Origin: Aequorivita soesokkakensis
GTDB taxonomy: Bacteria; Bacteroidota; Bacteroidia; Flavobacteriales; Flavobacteriaceae
Direction of reading: 5' to 3'
Assembly (NCBI RefSeq): GCF_001641085.1
Contig: NZ_LXIE01000005.1
Span: 1 to 64,000 of the forward strand
DNA: 64,000 nt
In this document: piece by piece, positions 17,425-27,050 of the stretch
How the letters are laid out: each line of letters opens with the position of its first letter
Numbering within the stretch: position 1 is the stretch's first letter
The notes under the pieces: model-generated
Told to the model about the DNA's origin: nothing
The model's input: only the letters and a program-made list of their open reading frames with translations
Databases searched by the model: none
Made by a program: the position numbers and the translations under genes

Positions 17425-18153
17425 TTACTGAACAACAATTTTAGTTGTTTGCATAGCTCCTTTTTCATTTTTGAATTGAACTATATATGTTTGTGCACTT
17501 AAGTCAGACATATTAACTTCTTGACGCCCTGTTTCAAAACGATCTTGCTTTACAATACGCCCTCTTAAGTCATATACCATCATACTTACTGGCTCATTTA
17601 CATCCAGCACCAATTGATTGGAAACAACGGTTGATTGAATTTTCAAATTAACCACGCTATTTTCGTTTACACCCAAAGTAGGGTTATAACGATAAGTGAA
17701 GGTTAGTGGTGTTCCAATTTCGGTAACACCATCTGCCTCATATTGATGAAAGGCAAAAACAAAGTCTAAATTATCAGTACCATTTCCTGGGTCACCATTG
17801 TAAAAATGGTTGCCTTCAAGAGTAGTTTCGCCCACGCCAATGGGAAGTACTTCTGGTGCTGGTGGCACTGTCTGTCCCACAGTGATGCCTGTATAGCACT
17901 GTCCATAGCAAAGTTCAAAACCATCACCATTTCCTGAAGATGAACTTACAAACTCAATTCTGGTATAAATTTCATTGGAAGGGTTATTATTGGTAACATA
18001 AAATTCGTAAGAAGCATCGGGGTAAGTGGTAGTACCGTATTCAATAACATCACCATCGTTAAGCACATTTCCTGCTCGGTCTGCAACTGTGTATTGAGCA
18101 TTTGCGATTGAAACCGCGCCCATAACACTTAAAAGGAGTAATTTAAGTTTCAT
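17425..18153 (-). CDS. Secreted protein with T9SS type A sorting domain
   Basis: 242 residues: a signal peptide (MKLKLLLLSVMGAVSIANAQ), a beta-rich middle of unknown role with a Cys-x3-Cys pair (ELCYGQCYTG), and a C-terminal T9SS type A sorting domain of about 70 residues (NQLVLDVNEPVSMMVYDLRGR ... MQTTKIVVQ). It is therefore expected to cross the outer membrane through the T9SS. A TACTTTTG box (18206-18213, minus strand) lies 53 bp upstream. Confidence 0.8.
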   Translation of the reverse strand: MKLKLLLLSVMGAVSIANAQYTVADRAGNVLNDGDVIEYGTTTYPDASYEFYVTNNNPSNEIYTRIEFVSSSSGNGDGFELCYGQCYTGITVGQTVPPAPEVLPIGVGETTLEGNHFYNGDPGNGTDNLDFVFAFHQYEADGVTEIGTPLTFTYRYNPTLGVNENSVVNLKIQSTVVSNQLVLDVNEPVSMMVYDLRGRIVKQDRFETGRQEVNMSDLSAQTYIVQFKNEKGAMQTTKIVVQ

Positions 18154-18533
18154 TTTTTTTGTTTTTAGGATTAATCAATATTAAAGTTTAATTATATAGG
18201 TATCACAAAAGTAAAGATAATTATTAAAAAACTTCACTTCTTTATTCATTCTATTACAGATATTTAACATTTTAAGGCCAAAGCTTGATTAAAACGGTAT
18301 TTTTAAAGAATTGCTTTCTTTAAAATTATTTTCTATTTCATCATTCTATTGTGAATTTTAAAAAACATTATTAAAAAATCAATTTCAATGAATCTAACAT
18401 GCATTATGGAAATGTAAATACAACATTTTAACATAAATAGTCCAAAAAAATGCATTTCAAGCCATAAAAATAAATTATAAAAAAGTACATTTGTGGCTAT
18501 ACTAATTTTCACAACAAAATAAATCTAAAAATC
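18154..18533. promoter_or_regulatory. Divergent AT-rich promoter region between two exported-protein genes
   Basis: A 380-bp gap without a gene. It holds a minus-strand -7 box TACTTTTG (18206-18213) for the T9SS cargo and a plus-strand TACATTTG (18486-18493), 41 bp before the Omp28-type gene. Neither has a clear TTG at the usual distance. A perfect 10-bp inverted repeat (TTTTAAAGAA 18301-18310 with 18316-18325) lies near the middle. It could be an operator or a hairpin, but AT-rich DNA makes such repeats common. Confidence 0.5.
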
Positions 18534-20216
18534 ATGTTTAAAAAATTACCCCTAAGCATTGTTTTTGCATTGTTTGCCTTCGCTTCTTTTGGCCAAACAA
18601 TCGTATCGACATCCCCAGCTAACAAAAAAGTAGTCCTTGAAGAATTTACCGGAATACATTGCGTATACTGCCCTCAAGGTCACGCTATTGCACAGGCAAT
18701 CCAAGACAACAATCCTGGAAATGCATTCTTGATCAATATCCACACTGGAAGTTTTGCCAATCCAAGTGGTGGTGAGCCAGATTTCAGAACTCCATATGGA
18801 GCAGCAATTGCCGGACAGACCGGTCTTGTAGGATATCCTGCAGCCACTGTAAACCGTCATAATTTCCCAGGAAAAGAACAAGGTGCTCCAGGCACAACTG
18901 CAATGAACAGAAATAACTGGACTTCGGCCTCAACAATTACTTTAGGTGAAGGATCTAATGTTAACGTTGGTGTTGAAGCTGAAATAGATGTACAAACAAA
19001 TATACTGACCGTTCATGTAGAGGCTTACTATACTTCTAATAGCCCAGAATCTACTAACTTATTGAATGTTGCTTTACTACAAAACAATACTAAAGGACCT
19101 CAAACTGGTGGTGGACAAGGAAATAACTATGTGCACATGCACAGACTTGTAGAAATGATTACTGGCCAATGGGGCGAAGTAATAAACACTACAACTACAG
19201 GAACTTTTGTGGATAGAACTTTTACTTATACAATCCCAGCAATGTACAATAACGTTCCTGTAGAAATTGCAGATATGGAGGTTGTTGCTTTTATCACAAA
19301 TACGCACCAAGAATTGCCAAGTGGTTCTGGAGTATACCCAGAATTTACAGGAATTACAAACAACAATGACGCTTATGTAAGATATATCGTGGATGTTCCA
19401 AATACTTGTAATGACATGCTTGCCCCTCAAGTAAACATTCAAAACTTGGGTCAAGATCCATTAACTTCTTTAGCTATAGAATATACAATCAATGGTGATG
19501 TACATACCTATAACTGGACTGGAAACATTACTGCGCTTCACAATGAAACTATTGATCTTCCTGAGGTTGCTTATACCATACAAGCATCCAATACGCTTGA
19601 AGTAAGTGTTCCAAATGACGATGACAACGGCAACAATGACGCTACAGTATCTTTTGATGAAGCTGTTGCTGGTACTGGTACTGTTGATATGGTTTTACAT
19701 ACTGACGGATACGGAAGTGAAGTTAGATGGAACCTAAAAGATGCTGATGGTAACACATTATATAGTGGTGGGCCTTACGGAAACAATCAAACAATAGAGC
19801 AAAGATTTACATTACCTGCAAACTGTTATGCGTTTAGCATCATTGATACCTTTGGTGACGGTGGTGGTTCAGTAACGCTTACAGATGCTGAAGGAACTGT
19901 TGTATTCTACACAAATGGTCAATACGGTTCTGGAAAAACAGAGCAATTTTCAAGCAACGGAGTTTTGGGCGTAAGCCAATCTGAACTTGACGCAATTAGC
20001 TTGTATCCAAACCCTGCAAGCACAGTATTAAATCTTAAAAATGCTGAAAATGCAACCATTCAAGTTTATGACGTTCTTGGAAAAATGATTTTTTCACAAG
20101 AAAACATTTCTATGGATGAGCAAATTAATGTTGCAAACCTTCAAACAGGAACTTACTTTATGAAAATTTCTAAGGACAACCTTGTAGCTACAAAGAGATT
20201 CCTAATTTCAAAATAA
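18534..20216 (+). CDS. Omp28-like protein with T9SS type A sorting domain
   Basis: 560 residues: signal peptide (ends ASFGQ), an Omp28-like domain with a thioredoxin-type site (EEFTGIHCVYCPQGHAIAQ, Cys-x2-Cys), a beta-rich middle (about 290-480) and a C-terminal T9SS type A domain (LYPNPASTVLNLKNAENATIQVYD ... ATKRFLISK). It is probably exposed on the surface or secreted, in contrast to the lipoprotein homologue at 13717. The function is unknown, but the CxxC suggests thiol exchange or disulfide binding. Confidence 0.82.
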   Translation: MFKKLPLSIVFALFAFASFGQTIVSTSPANKKVVLEEFTGIHCVYCPQGHAIAQAIQDNNPGNAFLINIHTGSFANPSGGEPDFRTPYGAAIAGQTGLVGYPAATVNRHNFPGKEQGAPGTTAMNRNNWTSASTITLGEGSNVNVGVEAEIDVQTNILTVHVEAYYTSNSPESTNLLNVALLQNNTKGPQTGGGQGNNYVHMHRLVEMITGQWGEVINTTTTGTFVDRTFTYTIPAMYNNVPVEIADMEVVAFITNTHQELPSGSGVYPEFTGITNNNDAYVRYIVDVPNTCNDMLAPQVNIQNLGQDPLTSLAIEYTINGDVHTYNWTGNITALHNETIDLPEVAYTIQASNTLEVSVPNDDDNGNNDATVSFDEAVAGTGTVDMVLHTDGYGSEVRWNLKDADGNTLYSGGPYGNNQTIEQRFTLPANCYAFSIIDTFGDGGGSVTLTDAEGTVVFYTNGQYGSGKTEQFSSNGVLGVSQSELDAISLYPNPASTVLNLKNAENATIQVYDVLGKMIFSQENISMDEQINVANLQTGTYFMKISKDNLVATKRFLISK

Positions 20217-20237
20217 ACCAGTTTCCTTAAATATTTT

Positions 20238-20266
20238 AAAACCCTCGAATTGTTCGGGGGTTTTTT
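20238..20266 (+). terminator. Terminator after the Omp28/T9SS gene
   Basis: AAAACCCTCGAA (20238-20249) pairs with TTCGGGGGTTTT (20253-20264), 12 bp with one G-U pair and a 3-nt loop, followed by T residues. Confidence 0.85.
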
Positions 20267-20298
20267 ATTACTTTAAATTGGTATATAAATTTCTTAAA

Positions 20299-20865
20299 AT
20301 GAAATATTCCATTAGTGAAGAAAAAGTTGTTTTCGACGACCATTACAAAATGGTCAAAGCAAAGGTAACTTATGATACTTTTGAAGGAAACCATATAAGC
20401 ACCACCCGTCTCGCTTTTGAAAGAGGAGATTCCGTAGCGATACTACTGTTGGAGAAAGATTCCCATTCTATCCTTTTAACAAATCAATTTCGTTACCCAA
20501 CTTGTAAAAATGCCGATGGCTGGCTTTTGGAAATTCCAGCGGGATCCTTGGAAGAAAATGAAAAACCGCAGGACTGCATAAAAAGGGAAGTAATGGAGGA
20601 ATTGGGTTATAAAATTAAGATGCCAAAATTGCTTTCAACCTTCTACACTTCGCCCGGTGCTTCAACAGAACGGATATTTTTATTTTATTGCGAAGTTTCA
20701 AAAAATGACAAGATTGAAAAAGGCGGCGGAAACGAACACGAAAACGAAGATATACAATTGGTAAAGATTCCGGTTTCGCAAATAACTTCAAAAATTTTGG
20801 AGCTGAAGGATGCAAAGACAATACTCGCTCTGCAATGGTTTCCATTAAATATAATGAATAAGTAA
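20299..20865 (+). CDS. NUDIX hydrolase (ADP-ribose pyrophosphatase-like)
   Basis: 188 residues from the ATG at 20299; an in-frame TTG at 20278 would add seven residues but starts only 12 bp after the terminator stem. The NUDIX box G-x5-E-x7-RE-V-x-EE-x-G-Y is complete (GSLEENEKPQDCIKREVMEELGY), so the Mg2+-binding glutamates are present. The N-terminal beta domain and the position of the box resemble ADP-sugar pyrophosphatases; the exact substrate cannot be read. It converges on rsmG with 4 bp between stops. Confidence 0.88.
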   Translation: MKYSISEEKVVFDDHYKMVKAKVTYDTFEGNHISTTRLAFERGDSVAILLLEKDSHSILLTNQFRYPTCKNADGWLLEIPAGSLEENEKPQDCIKREVMEELGYKIKMPKLLSTFYTSPGASTERIFLFYCEVSKNDKIEKGGGNEHENEDIQLVKIPVSQITSKILELKDAKTILALQWFPLNIMNK

Positions 20866-20869
20866 TTTT

Positions 20870-21502
20870 TTATTTCCCTTTAAATTTTAAGGGTAAATGC
20901 ACCACGCTTTTGGTTTCAAAGAATTCTTCGGAAAAAAAATCACTTAAAGGAAAAACGGTCGCTTTTGGATAATATTTAAGTTCTTCGGATAAATCCCCGC
21001 CTTTCAAATAAAGAATCCCGTTCTTTCTTTCGTGAATACTCTTTTTGGCAATTTTTCCATCAACCCAATGTACAAATGTATCCATTTGTGCCACTGCCCT
21101 GCTCACAATAAAATCATATTTTCCCGAAACAGTTTCCACGCGGGCGTTGGTAGCTTTTACGTTTTGAAGTTGCAAACCGTCCACAACTTCATCTACTACT
21201 TTTATTTTTTTTCCGATACTGTCCACAAGATGAAAATGTACTTCCGGAAAAAGAATAGCCAAGGGAATGCCTGGAAAACCACCGCCTGTACCCACGTCCA
21301 AAATTTTGGAGCCCGGCAGAAAAGTTTGAATTTTGGCTATACCCAGCGAATGGAGCACATGGCGCAGATAAAGTTCATCAATATCCTTTCGGGAAACTAC
21401 GTTTATTTTCAAATTCCAGTCCTCGTAAAGCTCCTGTAGCTTTTCAAATTGACTTTTCTGAATATCAGTTAATTGCGGAAAATATTTAAGTATCAGTTCC
21501 AT
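20870..21502 (-). CDS. rsmG: 16S rRNA (guanine-527-N7) methyltransferase
   Basis: 210-residue class I methyltransferase that modifies G527 of 16S rRNA. The SAM site is ILDVGTGGGFPGIPLAILFP, followed by the acidic HLVDSIGKK and the VSRAVAQMD motif typical of RsmG (GidB). A minus-strand TACTTTTG box at 21519-21526 lies 17 bp upstream of the ATG, giving a very short leader. It is divergent from the desaturase gene. Confidence 0.94.
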   Translation of the reverse strand: MELILKYFPQLTDIQKSQFEKLQELYEDWNLKINVVSRKDIDELYLRHVLHSLGIAKIQTFLPGSKILDVGTGGGFPGIPLAILFPEVHFHLVDSIGKKIKVVDEVVDGLQLQNVKATNARVETVSGKYDFIVSRAVAQMDTFVHWVDGKIAKKSIHERKNGILYLKGGDLSEELKYYPKATVFPLSDFFSEEFFETKSVVHLPLKFKGK

Positions 21503-21518
21503 ATTTTAATTTCAACGG

Positions 21519-21526
21519 CAAAAGTA
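21519..21526 (-). promoter_or_regulatory. -7 box of the rsmG promoter
   Basis: TACTTTTG on the minus strand is an exact TAnnTTTG match just upstream of rsmG. No TTG stands 17-23 bp further up, so the -33 element is not identified. Confidence 0.45.
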
Positions 21527-21581
21527 TAGCATCTTTCATAAATTAATGGTTTTGAAACCCTACTTTTAACCAAAAGATGAT

Positions 21582-21589
21582 TATTTTTG
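21582..21589 (+). promoter_or_regulatory. -7 box of the desaturase-aminotransferase promoter
   Basis: TATTTTTG is an exact match to the consensus, 40 bp before the TTG start of the desaturase gene. The position supports the TTG at 21629 as the real start, since an ATG further in would remove conserved N-terminal sequence. A possible -33 TTTG (21551-21554) is further away than usual. Confidence 0.5.
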
Positions 21590-21628
21590 TGGTTTCCACA
21601 GTAAAAATCCCCAGTTAAACAATTCATT

Positions 21629-22729
21629 TTGACATATACAAATTTAAATTTCTCACGAGTAGACAGTGCTAAATTCTTCAGAACCCTGAATACACGTGTT
21701 AACGAATATTTTAAGGACAATAAAATAGCCCGAACCGGAAACTGGAAACTGCATCTTAAAACTGTGGTGATGTTTTCACTTTACTTGACCCCTTACTTTT
21801 TAATGTTAACTCTTGACCTGCCAGATTGGGTACAGTTGCTTTTTACAATAGTGATGGGCGTTGGCATGGCCGGTGTGGGGATGAATGTGATGCACGATGC
21901 AAATCACGGCTCCTATTCATCAAAAAAGTGGGTAAATAAAATAATGGGCGGCAGTATGTACATTCTTGCCGGGAATGTGTATAACTGGCAAGTACAGCAC
22001 AACGTGCTTCACCACACTTACACAAACATCCACGGTCATGACGAAGATTTGGAAGCTGGACGTATTCTTCGGTTTTCAAAACATTCAAAATGGCATAGGC
22101 TTCATAAATTTCAACATCTTTACAGTCTTTTCTTTTATGGCCTTTTAACCTTTAACTGGGTGCTGACCACAGATTTTTTTCAGACAAAACGATACTTGGC
22201 ACGAAAACTTTCCTACGGAAAATTGCCAAAACCGGTTACACAATGGAGTATTTTGGTTATTACAAAAATGATCTATTTAGCGCTTTGGATATTGATTCCC
22301 ATTCTGTTTTTCAACATTGTTTGGTGGAAAATTTTAATCGGATTCTTTATCATGCACTATGTTGCAGGCCTTATTTTGAGTGTGGTTTTTCAACTTGCAC
22401 ACGTTGTTGAGGATACTGATATTATGCTTCCGGATGAAAGCGGGACTATGAAAAACACTTGGGCAATCCATCAATTGTTCACTACCGTGAATTTTTCAAC
22501 CAACAACAGAATTGTGAATTGGTACACCGGAGGCCTGAACCATCAAGTAGAACACCATATTTTTCCGAATATAAGCCATATCCATTACAAGAATATTTCA
22601 AAAATCGTAAAAAGCACAACAAAAGAATTTAATCTACCCTATAAAGAATATAAAACCACCCGCCGGGCAATTATTGCACATTTCCGACACTTAAAGGAAA
22701 TGGGGCTTAAGCCGGTTGTATCTGCATAA
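21629..22729 (+). CDS. Membrane fatty acid desaturase
   Basis: 366-residue di-iron desaturase that puts a double bond into acyl chains; it affects membrane fluidity. The three histidine boxes are complete: HDANH, HNVLHH and QVEHH. They are set among about four or five transmembrane segments. The translated start is TTG (MTYTNLNFSRVDSAKFFRTL), which keeps the family N-terminus. Position of the double bond and acyl carrier (CoA or lipid) cannot be told from sequence. The aminotransferase gene starts 5 bp downstream. Confidence 0.9.
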   Translation: MTYTNLNFSRVDSAKFFRTLNTRVNEYFKDNKIARTGNWKLHLKTVVMFSLYLTPYFLMLTLDLPDWVQLLFTIVMGVGMAGVGMNVMHDANHGSYSSKKWVNKIMGGSMYILAGNVYNWQVQHNVLHHTYTNIHGHDEDLEAGRILRFSKHSKWHRLHKFQHLYSLFFYGLLTFNWVLTTDFFQTKRYLARKLSYGKLPKPVTQWSILVITKMIYLALWILIPILFFNIVWWKILIGFFIMHYVAGLILSVVFQLAHVVEDTDIMLPDESGTMKNTWAIHQLFTTVNFSTNNRIVNWYTGGLNHQVEHHIFPNISHIHYKNISKIVKSTTKEFNLPYKEYKTTRRAIIAHFRHLKEMGLKPVVSA

Positions 22730-22734
22730 TACTT

Positions 22735-23922
22735 ATGGACCAAAGACTTTCAAAACGAGTGAACGAGATGGCAACCTCGGCCACCTTGGCAATGGCTGCC
22801 AAAACTAGAGAATTAAAAGAACAAGGAATTGACATTATTGGCTTGAGTCTCGGAGAGCCTGATTTCCCGATTCCAGAATTTGTGAAGGAAGCCGCCATTC
22901 AAGCAGTTAAGGACAATTATCATTCCTACACTCCCGTAGATGGTTATGGCGATTTGAAGAAAGCTATTATCACCAAATTCAAACGGGACAACAACTTAAC
23001 GTATAAACCTTCCCAAATAGTAGTTTCCACAGGTGCAAAACAATCCTTGGCAAACTTGACCATGGTGCTTTTGGATGACGGCGATGAAGTTTTATTGCCA
23101 GCTCCATATTGGGTAAGCTATGCAGACCAATGCAAGGTTGCCGGAGGCGTTCCAAAAGAAATACCAACTTCCATTGAAACAGATTTCAAAGTAACCGCTG
23201 AAGCATTGGAAGCTGCAATTACGCCAAAAACAAAAATGATCATTTACAGCTCGCCCTGCAACCCGAGTGGTTCGGTTTACAGCAAAAAAGAGTTACGGGC
23301 ATTGGCAGATGTTTTGGTGAAATATCCAAACATTATTGTTATCAGTGATGAAATTTATGAGCATATCAACTTCATAGGCGAACACGCTTCCATGGCTGAA
23401 TTTGATGATATGTATGACAGAACGGTAGTGGTAAACGGTGTTTCCAAAGCTTTTTCAATGACCGGTTGGCGTATTGGATACATTGGCGGTCCCGAATGGA
23501 TTGCCCGCGCTTGCGACAAAATGCAGGGGCAGGTTACCAGTGGTGCAAACTGTATTGCGCAAAGAGCCACAATAACAGCACTTGAAAATCCACCGAGCAA
23601 AATAAAATTTATGGTGGATGCCTTCAAAGAAAGAAGAACTTTAATATTGGATTTACTTTCAGAAATTGAAGGTTTTAAAACCAATAAACCAGAAGGTGCT
23701 TTTTATGTTTTCCCAGACATTTCCTATTTCTTCGGAAAAACACTGCGCGGAAAAAATATAAATACTGCTTCAGATTTTTCTCTTTATTTATTGGAAGAAG
23801 CAAAAGTTGCAACCGTTACCGGCGAAGCATTTGGAGACCCAAACTGCATCCGTATTTCTTATGCGGCTTCTGAATCAGACATTAAAGAGTCGATGAAAAG
23901 AATAAAAGAAGCTCTTAATTAA
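22735..23922 (+). CDS. Class I pyridoxal phosphate aminotransferase (aspartate-type)
   Basis: 395 residues of fold type I. The PLP lysine lies in VNGVSKAFSMTGWRIGY, with the substrate Arg in the following SYAASESD region and the N-SPCNPSG motif upstream. It matches bacterial class Ib aspartate/prephenate aminotransferases, supplying aspartate, glutamate or aromatic amino acids. Specificity is not certain. It is tightly coupled to the desaturase gene (5 bp), with no obvious metabolic reason. Confidence 0.9.
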   Translation: MDQRLSKRVNEMATSATLAMAAKTRELKEQGIDIIGLSLGEPDFPIPEFVKEAAIQAVKDNYHSYTPVDGYGDLKKAIITKFKRDNNLTYKPSQIVVSTGAKQSLANLTMVLLDDGDEVLLPAPYWVSYADQCKVAGGVPKEIPTSIETDFKVTAEALEAAITPKTKMIIYSSPCNPSGSVYSKKELRALADVLVKYPNIIVISDEIYEHINFIGEHASMAEFDDMYDRTVVVNGVSKAFSMTGWRIGYIGGPEWIARACDKMQGQVTSGANCIAQRATITALENPPSKIKFMVDAFKERRTLILDLLSEIEGFKTNKPEGAFYVFPDISYFFGKTLRGKNINTASDFSLYLLEEAKVATVTGEAFGDPNCIRISYAASESDIKESMKRIKEALN

Positions 23923-23944
23923 AAACCTTTACCTTAAAAATATG

Positions 23945-23980
23945 GAAATAGGATTGGTTAAAATTGATCAATCCTATTTC
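23945..23980. terminator. Perfect inverted repeat after the aminotransferase gene
   Basis: GAAATAGGATTG (23945-23956) and its exact complement (23969-23980) form a 12-bp stem with a 12-nt loop, 22 bp after the stop codon. The following bases are not a clear T run, so termination is likely but an operator role cannot be excluded. Confidence 0.5.
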
Positions 23981-24041
23981 TGTATTATAATTTATCTGTA
24001 ATTTAGGCAATTGTAAAAATTAACTCAAAACAAATCTTCTA

Positions 24042-26954
24042 ATGAAAACTAAGATTACCTTATTTCTACTTTTCTTCGTCTTCCTTTTTCAAGTGCATGC
24101 GCAGGAAAAAACTAATGCTACCTACGTTGGAAAGGTTGGATCGATGATACATGTGCCATCGATATCTTCACGGACCGATTTACCCCCAGCAACTACAAAA
24201 GAACAAGTTATGCAAGATGGTAGAGCTTCAAAAAACTTGATTGTTCCTGGAAAAGACCCACAAATTGAAGACGATTATTTCGTTCGAAATCCAGACAAAA
24301 TGGAACAACTGCTTAGCGGAAGAGTTCCTTCGCTGGTTTTTGATGCTGCCCAGTCTAGTTCACAACCTACAGATCCATCTATTGGCGTTGGCCCCAACCA
24401 CGCTGTAGTTGTTTTCAATACTGGTTTCAGAATATTCGATAAAAGTGGAAACCCGTTAACAGGACAGGTTAACCCAAACCCAACCATTTTTCCGAATGGA
24501 GGTTGCTGCGACCTTACCATTTCTTATGACAACGCTGCCGATAGATTCATAATGACATTTTTGGGATCTGGAGCACAAATAGCCGTTTCTGACGGACCTG
24601 ACCCTGTAAATGATGGTTGGTACGTTTATACAATTCCACAGATAGATGACTATCAAAAACTTTCTGTTTGGAGTGATGGATATTATATTACTCAAAATTC
24701 AGGGGATACTAATAAAATTTATGCAATGGAAAGAGACAAAATGCTTGTTGGTGATCCATCTGCACAAGTAATAGGGTTCCCACTTCCTGGAATTGTAACA
24801 AGTGGCTTTTATAGCCCACAGGCATTGAATGTTACTAACGATAACCTGCCGGCTGCTGGTGGTTTGCCAATTATTTATTTACAAGATGACGCTTGGTCCG
24901 GGGTTTCCCAAGATCACGTAAAGCTTTGGACAGTTGATGTAAATTGGGTTACTCCTGGTAGTTCTACCATTTCGGCTCCAGTAGAATTGATAACCACTCC
25001 TTTTATTTCAGTATTTGACGGAGGAAGTTTTTCAAACTTGGCACAACCGGGCGGGGGCGCTGATATTGATGCGCTACAAGCTACAATAATGAATCAGGCT
25101 CAATTCAGAAAATTTGGGGATCACAACTCTGCACTTTTCAATTTTGTTGTTGACACAGATGCTAGCAGTGGTGAACTTGCTGGAATACGTTGGTTTGAAC
25201 TTCGTCAACCTAGTGACGGACAGCCTTGGACCATTTACCAGGAAGGAACTTATACCGCTCCCGACGGAAAACACGCTTGGCATGCAAGTATGATGATGGA
25301 CGTACAAGGAAATATAGGTATGGGTTATACCTCAATGGCAGGCCCAACAACCCCAGACCCTACAACCAAAAGAGTAAGTTCATACTATACCGGACGTTAT
25401 GCAAATGACCCTTTAAATACAATGACAATTGGCGAAGAATTAATTGCAGCAGGAAACCAAAATATTCCTGGCCTTCGTTATGGGGATTATAGTAAAATTG
25501 ACCTAGACCCATCTAACGATAAGGAATTCTGGTTCATTAATGAATATATGAATAGTGGAAGAAAAGATGTTGTTGGTGTTTTCCAAATAGCTCCAAACTT
25601 TAATAACGATGTTGGAGTTGTTAGCATTGACGCACCCGTAACTGGAACTCTTTCTAATAGCGAAACCGTTACCGTTACCATCTTTAATTACGGACAAAAC
25701 AGCGCTTCAAACATTCCAGTTACTTTTCAAGTAGATGGTGGAGCGGTTATTTCAGAAACTTTCGCAGGAACTATCGCGTCTGCCGCAACTGCACAATATA
25801 CATTTACCGCAACCGCAAACATGGGCACTGTAGGGCAAACATATTCTATCACGGCTGAAACCAATTTAGCTGGAGACGAAGATACTACCAATGATGCCCG
25901 CACTAAATCTGTTACCTATTTAGAGCCTAACGATTTAGGCGTTAGCGCCATTACCGCACCAGTTTCTGGTACAGACCTTACTGGCGCTGAAAATATTACT
26001 GTTACGGTAAACAACTTTGGTGGTGAACCAAAATCAAATTTTGACGTATCTTATGATTTGGACGGAACTGTTGTTACCGAAGTAATAGTAGGGCCATTAG
26101 CAGGTAATTCCTCTACATCATACACCTTTGCACAAACTGGTGATTTTTCTGCTTTGGGTAGTTATAATTTAAGCGCATACACTTCTTTGCCTGGAGATAG
26201 CGACCCTTCAAACGATTCTACTTCGGTGGTAATTGTGAAACAAAACTGTCAGCCAGTTGGCGATTGTTCTTTTGGAGATGGGCTTACTCTTTTCCAAGTA
26301 ACAGATATAAATAATCCTTCTGCTTGTGAGGGCTATGGAGATTTTACAAACTTAATAGCCGTGATAGAACCAGATTCAACAAATGATCTTACTGTAACTA
26401 CAGGTTATGGAGATCAATTCCTTCGTGTTTGGATAGATTTTAATGACGATTTCCTTTTCACAAATGACGAAACGGTAGTTAACAACGTAGTAATTGCCGC
26501 TGGTCAAGGCGGTGGAACATACACTATCACAACCGATTTGGTAATCCCTCCAGGAGCTGCTTTAGGCCAACATTTAATGCGTGCTAAAACAAACTGGAAC
26601 GGACCTGTGCCTGATGATGCCTGTGAAGAAACAACCTTTGGTGAAACCGAAGACTACACTGCGCAAATAGGGGTTTTAGGCGTTCAAGACAATATTTTTG
26701 ACGAAAATGGTTTGACCGTTTTAACATTGGAAAACAACAATTTTGACGTAAGTTTAAAAACCGTTAACTATTCCGGCGCAATGAACCTTTCGGTTTACAA
26801 TACATTGGGACAAAGATTGTTGTTCAAAAAACTAGAAAACAACGGAAACGGATACAACTACAAATTGGACATGAGCTATGTGGCCAAAGGCGTTTATTTA
26901 GTTCGAGTTGGAAATAAAGATAATGGAAGAGTGAAACGAATTATCGTTAAATAA
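24042..26954 (+). CDS. Large secreted protein with CARDB-like and GEVED domains and T9SS signal
   Basis: 970 residues. Signal peptide (ends VHAQ), then a domain of about 450 residues resembling surface proteins (QSSSQPTDPSIGVGPNHAVV), two CARDB-like Ig modules (about 530-730: NDVGVVSIDAPVTG and NDLGVSAITAPVSG begin homologous repeats), a GEVED domain (about 755-880: LRVWIDFNDDFLFTNDE ... GETEDYTAQIG) and a T9SS type A sorting domain at the end (MNLSVYNTLGQRLLFKKLEN ... RVKRIIVK). It is expected on the cell surface or in the medium. Substrate or ligand is unknown; no protease catalytic motif was recognised. Confidence 0.8.
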   Translation: MKTKITLFLLFFVFLFQVHAQEKTNATYVGKVGSMIHVPSISSRTDLPPATTKEQVMQDGRASKNLIVPGKDPQIEDDYFVRNPDKMEQLLSGRVPSLVFDAAQSSSQPTDPSIGVGPNHAVVVFNTGFRIFDKSGNPLTGQVNPNPTIFPNGGCCDLTISYDNAADRFIMTFLGSGAQIAVSDGPDPVNDGWYVYTIPQIDDYQKLSVWSDGYYITQNSGDTNKIYAMERDKMLVGDPSAQVIGFPLPGIVTSGFYSPQALNVTNDNLPAAGGLPIIYLQDDAWSGVSQDHVKLWTVDVNWVTPGSSTISAPVELITTPFISVFDGGSFSNLAQPGGGADIDALQATIMNQAQFRKFGDHNSALFNFVVDTDASSGELAGIRWFELRQPSDGQPWTIYQEGTYTAPDGKHAWHASMMMDVQGNIGMGYTSMAGPTTPDPTTKRVSSYYTGRYANDPLNTMTIGEELIAAGNQNIPGLRYGDYSKIDLDPSNDKEFWFINEYMNSGRKDVVGVFQIAPNFNNDVGVVSIDAPVTGTLSNSETVTVTIFNYGQNSASNIPVTFQVDGGAVISETFAGTIASAATAQYTFTATANMGTVGQTYSITAETNLAGDEDTTNDARTKSVTYLEPNDLGVSAITAPVSGTDLTGAENITVTVNNFGGEPKSNFDVSYDLDGTVVTEVIVGPLAGNSSTSYTFAQTGDFSALGSYNLSAYTSLPGDSDPSNDSTSVVIVKQNCQPVGDCSFGDGLTLFQVTDINNPSACEGYGDFTNLIAVIEPDSTNDLTVTTGYGDQFLRVWIDFNDDFLFTNDETVVNNVVIAAGQGGGTYTITTDLVIPPGAALGQHLMRAKTNWNGPVPDDACEETTFGETEDYTAQIGVLGVQDNIFDENGLTVLTLENNNFDVSLKTVNYSGAMNLSVYNTLGQRLLFKKLENNGNGYNYKLDMSYVAKGVYLVRVGNKDNGRVKRIIVK

Positions 26955-26975
26955 ACCCACACTTCTTTAATTCAG

Positions 26976-27012
26976 AAAAACCCAAAGTACAAATTGTGCT
27001 TTGGGTTTTTTC
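26976..27012 (+). terminator. Terminator after the GEVED/T9SS gene
   Basis: AAAAACCCAAAG (26976-26987) pairs with CTTTGGGTTTTT (26999-27010), with further weaker pairs inward, followed by T. It overlaps the in-frame TTG codons upstream of purT and so argues against a longer PurT. Confidence 0.85.
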
Positions 27013-27050
27013 ATACAATCTATTCCCGTATTTTTACAAAAAATCAAAGA

